Below are positions 1 to 4,970 of a stretch of 6,721 nt of DNA, piece after piece (the first letter of the stretch is position 1; each line of letters starts with the position of its first letter). A program made the position numbers and the translations under genes. This stretch comes from UBA1724 sp016302315 (GTDB lineage Bacteria; Verrucomicrobiota; Lentisphaeria; Oligosphaerales; Oligosphaeraceae), in the NCBI GenBank assembly GCA_016302315.1, contig JAEDNW010000124.1, positions 1-6,721 of the forward strand. The letters are read 5' to 3'. The notes below the pieces were generated by a model. It had not been told where the DNA came from. It saw only the letters and a list, made by a program, of their open reading frames with translations, and did no database searches.

Positions 1-67
1 TCAGGGGTAAGGAAGCCATGCTGTCCATGGTTATATCTATTTCCTAGAGTTTCGGAAACAACTCCCC
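1..67. other. Left-edge non-coding stretch
   Basis: No gene is supported here. On the minus strand an ATG at 28-26 would begin a peptide starting MDSMASLPL and running off the left edge, with an AGGAA about 12 nt upstream of it. On the + strand an open frame ends at a TAG at 45-47. Either could be the edge of a neighbouring gene, but only a few codons are visible and they cannot be told apart. Confidence 0.3.
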
Positions 68-181
68 TACGTACGCGCGCGACAGAAATCCATATGTACA
101 AGATAACGGGGGCCAGGGGCGGGAGCAGGGGGAATATATTGAGGCAAATCACCAAAACAGTCCCAAAAACACACCCCATAC
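68..181 (-). repeat. Degraded inverted copy (C) of the dispersed repeat
   Basis: Read on the minus strand, this stretch shares ordered blocks with the repeat copies at 3294-3499 and 6520-6721: GTATGGG, then GTTTTTGxGACT, then a TTTGC block, then an ATC..TACA..GGAT block, and finally the alternating tract CGCGCGCGTACG (plus-strand 70-81). The order matches, while the spacing from the T-run to the CG tract is shorter (about 84 versus 100 nt). The main stem arms no longer pair, and the GCGGGG hairpin is missing. This is a by-eye alignment of a diverged copy, so confidence is moderate. Confidence 0.4.
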
Positions 182-184
182 CCA

Positions 185-189
185 AAGGA
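185..189 (+). promoter_or_regulatory. Probable ribosome binding site of argF
   Basis: AAGGA lies 11 nt before the ATG at 201. No other in-frame start codon occurs in the 39 nt upstream, so this supports the chosen start. The spacing is slightly long. Confidence 0.45.
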
Positions 190-200
190 TCCCTCCGAAT

Positions 201-1199
201 ATGGACCTAGCGAAACTTGGCCTGCATGGCAAAAGCATCCTCCGGCTTCTGGACCTCACAGACGAACAGCTTCTTGGGCTGGTGTCCCTGGCGGCAGAGC
301 TCAAGGAGCGGAAGAAGACGGGAGCCAACCTGAAGGATGCCCTGCTCTACCGGAAGAACATTGCCCTGATTTTCCAGAAGAGCTCAACCCGGACCCACTG
401 CGCCACCGTCTGCGGTGTCCACGACGAGGGAGGCTACACCGAATATCTCAATGCCCACGACCTGCACTTTGGGAAGAAGGAATCCGTCAAGGACTCCGCC
501 CGGGTGCTGGGAAGAATGTTTGACGGCATCATGTTCCGGGGATTCTCCCAGAAAGTTGTGGAGGATCTGGCCGAATACAGTGGGATTCCCGTGTGGAATG
601 GCCTCACCGACGAGTGGCATCCCTCCCAGGTGCTGGCGGATTTCCTCACCATCCAGGAGCATCTGGGGGCTCTGAAGGGGCTGAAGATGGCCTACGTGGG
701 AGACGGGCGGAACAACGTGGCCAGCTCCCTGATGGTGGGTTGCGCCAAAGTGGGCATGGACTTTGTGGATGTCTGCCCCCAGGAGCTGTCCCCCAGCCCG
801 GAAATCCTGGCCATGGCCCGGGAATGCGCCCAGCGCAACGGCTGCACCATCCAGGTCTCCCATGACCCGGTGGAAGGCGTCAAGGGCGCCAACATCCTCT
901 ACACCGACGTGTGGGTCTCCATGGGAGAAGAGGCTCTCTTCCAGCAGCGGCTGGCCCTGCTCCGGCCCTTCCAGATCAACATGGATATGGTGCGGAACAC
1001 CGGAAACCTGGAATCCGGCCGGGTCATCTTCCTCCACTGCCTCCCCGCCTTCCACGACGCCAACACCGAAGTCTCCCGGGACTACGGAGCCATGGAGGTC
1101 AGCGACGAGGTCTTTGAGGCGCCCTTCTCCAAGGTTTTCGACGAAGCGGAGAACCGGCTCCACACCATCAAGGCCATGATTGTGGCCTCCCTGGCCTAG
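201..1199 (+). CDS. argF: Ornithine carbamoyltransferase
   Basis: This cytoplasmic enzyme transfers the carbamoyl group of carbamoyl phosphate to ornithine, giving citrulline in arginine biosynthesis. At 332 aa it has the normal family length. Visible motifs are the carbamoyl-phosphate loop STRT at residues 62-65, the GKKES loop with its lysine at 93, FRGF at 112-115, HPSQ at 140-143, the ornithine-binding DVWVSMGE at 236-243, the catalytic HCLP with Cys280, and ENRLHTIKA near the C-terminus with Arg319. The SMG and HCLP motifs separate it from aspartate carbamoyltransferases and from N-acetyl- or N-succinyl-ornithine variants. The overall pattern resembles E. coli ArgI/ArgF. Two departures from consensus are seen: STRTR is STRTH, and HPTQ is HPSQ. 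A catabolic ArcB role cannot be excluded from sequence alone, but no arcA or arcC lies beside it. The next gene, pyrB, begins 75 nt downstream and probably shares the transcript. Confidence 0.96.
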   Translation: MDLAKLGLHGKSILRLLDLTDEQLLGLVSLAAELKERKKTGANLKDALLYRKNIALIFQKSSTRTHCATVCGVHDEGGYTEYLNAHDLHFGKKESVKDSARVLGRMFDGIMFRGFSQKVVEDLAEYSGIPVWNGLTDEWHPSQVLADFLTIQEHLGALKGLKMAYVGDGRNNVASSLMVGCAKVGMDFVDVCPQELSPSPEILAMARECAQRNGCTIQVSHDPVEGVKGANILYTDVWVSMGEEALFQQRLALLRPFQINMDMVRNTGNLESGRVIFLHCLPAFHDANTEVSRDYGAMEVSDEVFEAPFSKVFDEAENRLHTIKAMIVASLA

Positions 1200-1261
1200 G
1201 GCGGAGAGAAGATCTGCCCCGAGGAACCCCGCCCTTCCCTTCCCACCCCTGAGAACCCCAC

Positions 1262-1267
1262 AAGGAG
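1262..1267 (+). promoter_or_regulatory. Strong Shine-Dalgarno of pyrB
   Basis: AAGGAG sits 7 nt before the ATG at 1275. It is the best Shine-Dalgarno in the window, and it fixes the start that gives pyrB its long N-terminus. Confidence 0.75.
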
Positions 1268-1274
1268 CCGAATC

Positions 1275-2369
1275 ATGACACAGCGTAGAATGATGGAAGA
1301 ACTGGCCTGGGAGGACTTTGATCGCCTGCCCCTTACCCAGCGCGCCCCCTATTTCCGTCAGTCCAGCGGGCGTCCCTACCATTGCGTCATCGCCCAGCAG
1401 TTCGACCGGGAATCCCTGGACAGCCTGTGCGACCTGTCCACCCGGATCCGCCGCATTGCCAAGAACAAGGTGGGAAGCGACTTCCTTTCCAGCCTGATGC
1501 GGAACAAGCGGGCCATGCTCTACTTCACCCAGCCCAGCACCCGAACCTTCCTCTCCTTCTTCTCCGCCTGCCAGATCCTGGGATTCAGCCCCGCAGAGGT
1601 CCGGGATCCCTCCATCTCCAGCGAGATGAAGGGCGAGACCAAGGAAGACACCATCCGCACCTTCAGCAGCTTCTTCGACCTGATCATCATGCGGACCCCC
1701 GCCCAGGGATTCGCCGAAAAGATGGCCTGGATGATCTCCCGCACCGAACGCCCCGTCCCCATCATCAATGCCGGCAGCGGAAAGGACCAGCATCCCACCC
1801 AGGCGCTCCTGGACATCTACACCCTCCAGCGCTCCTTTGAACGCCAGGGTGGAATCGACGGCAAAACCGTCCTCTTCTGCGGCGATCTGGCCCGGGGACG
1901 CACCGTCCGCTCCCTCTCCGGACTCCTCCTGCAGTATCGCCATGTGAAGCAAATCTTCGCCGCCCCCGATGCCCTCCAGATCGGCGAGGACATCCTCCAG
2001 CAGCTCCGGGACGCCGGCGTGGAATACGAGGTCACCAACGACTTCAAGGGCAAGATTCCCGAGGCCGATGCCGTCTACATGACCAGACTCCAGGACGAAT
2101 GGGACACCAAACCCGGCGAAAGCTCCCGGGGATACCACCAGGAAGACTACTATTTCACCGGGGACGACCTGCGGCGCCTCTCCCCCAAGGGCGTGATCAT
2201 GCATCCTCTCCCCCGGCGCCTGGAAATCTCCACCGACTGCGACGATGATCCCCGAGCCGTCTACTGGCGCCAGGAGCGCAACGGCATGTGGATCCGGGCG
2301 GCGCTCATCGCCACCATCTTCTGCCGGGACCAGGAAATCACCCAGTATTACATGCTAAACAACCGGTAG
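1275..2369 (+). CDS. pyrB: Aspartate carbamoyltransferase, catalytic chain (long form)
   Basis: It condenses carbamoyl phosphate with aspartate to carbamoyl aspartate, the committed step of pyrimidine synthesis. Family motifs appear in order: PSTRT at residues 87-91, the KGET loop at 119-122, IMRTP at 138-142, HPTQ at 173-176, DLARGRTVRSL at 204-214, YMTRLQDE at 268-275 and MHPLPRR at 309-315. These place the known active-site residues of E. coli PyrB (Ser/Thr/Arg of STRT, Lys84, Arg105, His134, Arg167, Arg229) at conserved positions. At 364 aa it is about 50 residues longer than E. coli PyrB; most of the excess is an N-terminal extension of roughly 30 residues that carries no motif I recognise. 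The start is supported by an AAGGAG at 7 nt. No regulatory chain gene (pyrI) is present in the window. ldcA follows after 39 nt. Confidence 0.95.
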   Translation: MTQRRMMEELAWEDFDRLPLTQRAPYFRQSSGRPYHCVIAQQFDRESLDSLCDLSTRIRRIAKNKVGSDFLSSLMRNKRAMLYFTQPSTRTFLSFFSACQILGFSPAEVRDPSISSEMKGETKEDTIRTFSSFFDLIIMRTPAQGFAEKMAWMISRTERPVPIINAGSGKDQHPTQALLDIYTLQRSFERQGGIDGKTVLFCGDLARGRTVRSLSGLLLQYRHVKQIFAAPDALQIGEDILQQLRDAGVEYEVTNDFKGKIPEADAVYMTRLQDEWDTKPGESSRGYHQEDYYFTGDDLRRLSPKGVIMHPLPRRLEISTDCDDDPRAVYWRQERNGMWIRAALIATIFCRDQEITQYYMLNNR

Positions 2370-2408
2370 TTTCTGCCGGAAGAGGGGGGATTTCCCCAGG
2401 CAACGGCA

Positions 2409-3293
2409 ATGGAAGTCGCAGCATTTCCCATGGAAGTCCGGGGGGTGGGAGTCTTTTCCCTCTCCAACGCCCCTTCGGCGCCCCTGCTGGCCCGGGGATG
2501 CGCCCTGCTGGCCCGGGTGCTGGGCGGCGTCCCCCTCCGCTGCGCCTGTCAGACCGTGGGGGGGCCTCGGCGGCTGGCAGGGAACGATGCCCTCCGGTGC
2601 GCTCAGTTCCACGCCCTGCTGGACGACCCGGAGACCGACCTCCTGGTGGCTGCCCGGGGAGGCTTTGGCGTCACCCGGCTTCTGGAACAGCTGGATTTCC
2701 CCCGGCTTAAGGCTTCGGGGAAGGCCCTCTGCGGATATAGCGACGTCTCCGCCCTCCTGGTGGCCGCCTGGAGCCAGGGATGCCGGCGCCTGCTTCACGG
2801 TCCCATGATCTGCTCCACCTGGGCCCTGGAAGACTCCCCTGCCCTGGCGGCGGAAACGGATTCCTTCCTCCGGACCCTTCGGGGAGAATGGAAACTGACC
2901 TCCCCCGGCTTTACCCTGGAAACCCTGCGGCCGGGCACCGCACGGGGCCCCGTCCTCCCTGTCAACCTCACCATGCTCATCTCCCTGCTGGGGACCCCCT
3001 TCCAGCCAGATCTCCAGGGCGCCATTCTGCTCCTGGAAGATGTTCACGAGCCAGCCCATGCCATCGAAAGGATGCTGGTGCAGCTCCGCTCCGCGGGGAT
3101 CCTGAAACGCCTGGCGGGACTGATCCTGGGACAATTCTCCCAGGGGGAAGATGCCCACTATCTCCCCGAAATCTTCCGGGAAGCGGCCCAATGGGTCCCC
3201 GGTCCCGTGGTGGCCGGATATCCCCTGGGCCACCACCACCCCTCCCTCACCTGCCCCGTAGGCGCCTGGACCACCCTGGAGGCCAAACCGTAA
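2409..3293 (+). CDS. ldcA: Muropeptide L,D-carboxypeptidase, peptidase family S66
   Basis: S66 L,D-carboxypeptidases remove the terminal D-alanine from the tetrapeptide of recycled muropeptides in the cytoplasm; MccF-type relatives cleave microcin C. The 294-aa protein has ARGGFG at residues 82-87, CGYSDVS at 108-114, HGPM at 130-133, LLLEDVHEP at 207-215 followed by ERML, and PLGHHHP at 272-278. By alignment with the Pseudomonas enzyme (Ser115, Glu217, His285) the catalytic triad is Ser111, Glu210 and His275, so it should be active. The usual GGNL before the second domain reads PVNL here. The ATG at 2409 has only a weak CAGG at 8 nt and a purine run about 18 nt away; Met8 (2430) is an alternative start, but it too lacks a site. 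It lies 39 nt after pyrB and is probably cotranscribed. Dispersed repeat copy A begins directly after its stop codon. Confidence 0.9.
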   Translation: MEVAAFPMEVRGVGVFSLSNAPSAPLLARGCALLARVLGGVPLRCACQTVGGPRRLAGNDALRCAQFHALLDDPETDLLVAARGGFGVTRLLEQLDFPRLKASGKALCGYSDVSALLVAAWSQGCRRLLHGPMICSTWALEDSPALAAETDSFLRTLRGEWKLTSPGFTLETLRPGTARGPVLPVNLTMLISLLGTPFQPDLQGAILLLEDVHEPAHAIERMLVQLRSAGILKRLAGLILGQFSQGEDAHYLPEIFREAAQWVPGPVVAGYPLGHHHPSLTCPVGAWTTLEAKP

Positions 3294-3365
3294 CCGCCCC
3301 CGGGGGTGTTCGGATTCTATTTTGGGCCTTGCCGGGGGGTAGGATTTTCCCCAAAATGGTCCATC

Positions 3366-3407
3366 ATGGGCAGGCGTTTTTGAGACTTTCAGGCGTCTGC
3401 CGCCCAT
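3366..3407 (+). other. Potential stem-loop in repeat copy A, with a compensatory change relative to copy B
   Basis: ATGGG (3366-3370) pairs with CCCAT (3403-3407). After a 3-nt bulge, CAGGCG (3371-3376) pairs with CGTCTG (3394-3399), including one G-U pair. The 17-nt loop (3377-3393) is identical in copy B. In copy B (6589-6630) the pair G3373-C3397 is A6596-T6620, so both sides changed together. Against this, pair G3370-C3403 is G/A in copy B. The structure could act in RNA or in cruciform DNA. Confidence 0.45.
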
Positions 3408-3462
3408 TTTTCGCCGGTACTTCTAGAAGGATTTATCCTACAGGGGATGGCGGGATGGGGGA

Positions 3463-3484
3463 GCGGGGTACCTAATTTCCCCGC
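3463..3484 (+). other. GCGGGG/CCCCGC hairpin in repeat copy A
   Basis: The 6-bp stem GCGGGG (3463-3468) and CCCCGC (3479-3484) encloses a 10-nt loop. The same stem is in copy B at 6685-6690 and 6701-6706. All 12 stem bases are identical while 4 of the 10 loop bases differ. No T-run follows, so it is not a standard terminator. Confidence 0.45.
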
Positions 3485-3502
3485 GCGCGTACGCGCATAC
3501 GT
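3482..3502. repeat. Alternating purine-pyrimidine CG-rich tract
   Basis: These 21 bases alternate strictly between pyrimidine and purine, starting CGCGCGCGTACG. Such tracts are the classic sequence type for left-handed Z-DNA under negative supercoiling. Similar tracts sit at 6704-6721 (to the window edge) and, in the other orientation, at 68-81. A C-rich run with nine consecutive Cs (3507-3515) follows closely. Confidence 0.6.
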
Positions 3503-3571
3503 CCCGCCCCCCCCCATTCCACGAAAACGGATTGAGACGGGGAAACACGGAAAACCTTTGGCGCTACCACC

Positions 3572-3657
3572 ATCCTCCCACCCCGGCAAGCGGGGTTCAT
3601 GAGGATGCCCCCTGTGTCCCCCACCTGCGGGGGAATGTGTAGCACCACGGGTTTCCC
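3572..3657 (+). repeat. 86-bp direct repeat, copy 1
   Basis: This unit recurs at 3744-3829, exactly 172 bp downstream, with only two differences (3580 A versus 3752 G; 3584 C versus 3756 T). Inside it TCCCCC (3617-3622) and GGGGGA (3629-3634) form a 6-bp stem with a 6-nt loop. The minus-strand reading is open in both copies but in different frames, which argues against a protein repeat. Confidence 0.9.
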
Positions 3658-3697
3658 GGGCTGCATCCTGTGCACCGCCCCCGGGGGGTCCCGCTAC

Positions 3698-3736
3698 CGG
3701 GGGTTTGGTCGTCCCTGCGGGGCTTCCGCACCCCCG
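3698..3736 (+). other. Structured spacer between the two 86-bp repeats
   Basis: CGGGGGT (3698-3704) is complementary to ACCCCCG (3730-3736) over 7 bp. Inside it GCGG (3717-3720) pairs with CCGC (3726-3729) around a 5-nt loop, leaving a 12-nt unpaired stretch on the 5' side. The whole spacer (3658-3743) is 86 bp long, the same length as the repeat units on either side. Its function is unknown. Confidence 0.4.
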
Positions 3737-3743
3737 TCTATCA

Positions 3744-3829
3744 ATCCTCCCGCCCTGGCAAGCGGGGTTCATGAGGATGCCCCCTGTGTCCCCCACCTGC
3801 GGGGGAATGTGTAGCACCACGGGTTTCCC
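3744..3829 (+). repeat. 86-bp direct repeat, copy 2
   Basis: This is the second copy of the unit at 3572-3657, with 84 of 86 bases identical, including the TCCCCC/GGGGGA hairpin at 3789-3806. After copy 2 the flanking sequence diverges at once from that after copy 1, which puts a clean right boundary at 3829. Confidence 0.9.
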
Positions 3830-3839
3830 CTGAGGGCAA

Positions 3840-3884
3840 GGGGGAGTCATGGTTCTGACGCTGCCGGGCTCTCCCCCGCTTTTT
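3840..3884 (+). terminator. Terminator-like hairpin followed by a short T-run
   Basis: GGGGGAG (3840-3846) pairs with CTCCCCC (3871-3877), and GC plus five Ts (3880-3884) follows. The loop is long (24 nt) but holds a small inner hairpin, GTCA (3846-3849) with TGAC (3856-3859). It would end + strand transcription entering from the ldcA side and so separate the two gene groups. The short T-run and long loop keep confidence modest. Confidence 0.35.
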
Positions 3885-3934
3885 GGCGCGATAGCACCCA
3901 CTCTGAACCCCGGCATGGGTGGTTCCGGCAAACG

Positions 3935-3949
3935 GGATTATCTTAATCC
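3935..3949. promoter_or_regulatory. Inverted repeat upstream of the TPR gene, possible operator
   Basis: GGATTA and TAATCC form a perfect 6-bp inverted repeat around TCT. It is the most AT-rich spot in the 740-bp intergenic region and lies 82 nt before the ATG at 4032, where a promoter or operator for the downstream four-gene run would be expected. No convincing -35/-10 pair was found. Between here and the gene the DNA is pyrimidine-rich and contains an imperfect repeat of CTCCGGAATCCC. Confidence 0.25.
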
Positions 3950-4031
3950 GCAATTCTTCTCTCCGGAATCCCTATTTCCCTTCTCCGGGGAATCCCCCTT
4001 TTTCACTCCTCCGACTCCCTCTGAATCGAAG

Positions 4032-4967
4032 ATGCGCCTTTCCCTCCCTCTCTCCCCCTGGCGGGTTGCCCTCCTGTTCCTTCTCGTCCTCCCCGTGGTT
4101 TGGGCGGATTCCACCACCAATCCCCTGGAAGGGTTCCAGCGCTTCTCCGAGACCCGGGCCCGGGTGCGGGAGGCCGAGGAATGTCTGGAGCGGGAGGACT
4201 ACAAGGGCGCCGCCAAGATCTACGGGAAGGCGGCCAAGATCCAGGAAGACGAAGCCCAGAAGGCGGAATTCCTTTTCCTCCAAGCCCAGAATCTCCTTCG
4301 GGCCCAGAAACCCCACGCCGCCCTGGAGGCCTACACCAATCTCCTGGAAAACCATCTCTACCACATTCCCCTGGAAATCGTCATGGAACAGCTCCGGCAG
4401 CTGGCGGATGATTTCCAGAACGGGCGGGGCACCTTCCTGGGCATGGATGACCCCGTCACCTCCATCCAGATCTATGCCATGCTCATCCGCTACCAGGCCG
4501 ATGTCACCCGCTCCCTGGACGACCGCCTGGTGCTGGCCGCCAAGCAGAAGGAGGAAGGCATGGTGGAGGAGGCCGTGGACACCTACCAGCAGATCCTCAA
4601 AGCCCTCCCCGCCAACCCCGATGCCCGGTATGGCCTGGCAAAGCTCCTGGCGGAGACAGCCGAAAAGCGGGACGGAGATGGCACCATCGGCAAGGCGGCA
4701 GTCCGGGAAGCCCGCAGCTTCCTGGAGAATGCCGCCCCCAACGATCCCCGGAGGGAAGAGGCCACCCGGATGATCCAGGACTGCCGGAACCGGGAGGCGG
4801 ACCGGATCTGGGAACGGGCTCAGTTCTACCTCACCAAATACCACTACAAGCCCCAGGTGGCCCGCCGATATCTCACCGATCTCCAACGGGACTACGATGA
4901 CACCCCTGCCGGACGTAGGGCAAAGCTCCAGCTGGCCGAACTCTTCCCCGAAACGGAGGAAAACTAA
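4032..4967 (+). CDS. Exported TPR protein, BamD-like
   Basis: This 311-aa protein has an N-terminal signal peptide (Arg2, then hydrophobic residues to about 24, probable cleavage after VWA at 25). Helical TPR-type repeats follow at about residues 44-70 (EDYKGAAKIYGKAA), 79-106, 167-200 (AVDTYQQILKALPANPDA) and 258-303. The last, with YLTDLQRDYDDTPAGRRA, resembles the final repeat of BamD/YfiO outer-membrane assembly factors. Unlike classical BamD there is no lipobox cysteine after the signal, so it should be periplasmic or anchored through partners. The open frame extends back to 3849, but that would add 61 Pro/Ser/Phe-rich residues ahead of the signal peptide, so the ATG at 4032 is preferred. 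Its leader is pyrimidine-rich with no good Shine-Dalgarno. It lies 3 nt before the LptE-like gene, supporting a joint envelope role. Assignment to BamD itself is tentative; another periplasmic TPR protein is possible. Confidence 0.75.
   Translation: MRLSLPLSPWRVALLFLLVLPVVWADSTTNPLEGFQRFSETRARVREAEECLEREDYKGAAKIYGKAAKIQEDEAQKAEFLFLQAQNLLRAQKPHAALEAYTNLLENHLYHIPLEIVMEQLRQLADDFQNGRGTFLGMDDPVTSIQIYAMLIRYQADVTRSLDDRLVLAAKQKEEGMVEEAVDTYQQILKALPANPDARYGLAKLLAETAEKRDGDGTIGKAAVREARSFLENAAPNDPRREEATRMIQDCRNREADRIWERAQFYLTKYHYKPQVARRYLTDLQRDYDDTPAGRRAKLQLAELFPETEEN
4955..4960 (+). promoter_or_regulatory. Shine-Dalgarno of the LptE-like gene
   Basis: GGAGGA lies inside the last codons of the upstream TPR gene, 10 nt before the ATG at 4971. 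This suggests translational coupling. The adjacent ATG at 4974 would be 13 nt away, so the first is preferred. Confidence 0.6.
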
Positions 4968-4970
4968 ACC

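Larger units (their letters stand above)
3294..3499 (+). repeat. Dispersed intergenic repeat, copy A
   Basis: This stretch matches 6520-6721 along its whole length. Over the best-aligned part (3308-3499 against 6531-6721) I count about 19 substitutions and one single-base gap, roughly 90% identity. The element starts directly after the ldcA stop codon, contains two potential stem-loops and the conserved palindrome CTTCTAGAAG (3420-3429), and ends in an alternating purine-pyrimidine CG-rich tract. No transposase or clear terminal inverted repeats are seen. It is most simply a dispersed, structured intergenic repeat of unknown family. Confidence 0.9.

Noticed and set aside
112..140. Sigma70-type promoter for argF with TATATT at 135-140 as the -10
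   Set aside because: The -35 position holds GCCAGG, with no resemblance to TTGACA, and the match could be chance within the AT-richer part of the leader.
384..2204. A 606-codon open frame on the minus strand across argF and pyrB
   Set aside because: It lies antisense to two clearly conserved enzymes, crosses their intergenic gap, and its product is a low-complexity Gly/Val/Glu/Leu-rich sequence. This is the expected shadow of strong third-position GC bias.
3295..3306. Palindrome CCCCCGGGGG after ldcA as a terminator
   Set aside because: It is a perfect palindrome with no loop bases and no T-run directly after it.
3309..3407. A conserved minus-strand peptide start inside the dispersed repeat (RLKVSKT.AH.GPF), also at 6532-6630
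   Set aside because: Over the first 33 codons 11 codons differ between the copies, and 9 of those change the amino acid. That pattern shows no protein-level constraint, and neither copy has a good Shine-Dalgarno. Selection on nucleic acid structure fits better.
3294..3499. Insertion sequence or transposon remnant
   Set aside because: No transposase fragment, terminal inverted repeats or target-site duplication could be seen around either copy. A non-autonomous element cannot be excluded, but nothing in the sequence shows it.
3572..3829. CRISPR array
   Set aside because: There are only two units, each 86 bp and far longer than CRISPR repeats, with a structured spacer and no cas genes.
3389..3931. 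Minus-strand open frame through the 86-bp repeats
   Set aside because: The repeats are offset by 172 bp, which is not a multiple of 3, so the two copies are read in different frames and give unrelated peptides. The openness reflects GC-rich composition.
3849..4031. Upstream start at 3849 for the TPR protein
   Set aside because: It would place 61 Pro/Ser/Phe-rich residues before a textbook signal peptide, and its ATG lies within the terminator-like hairpin.
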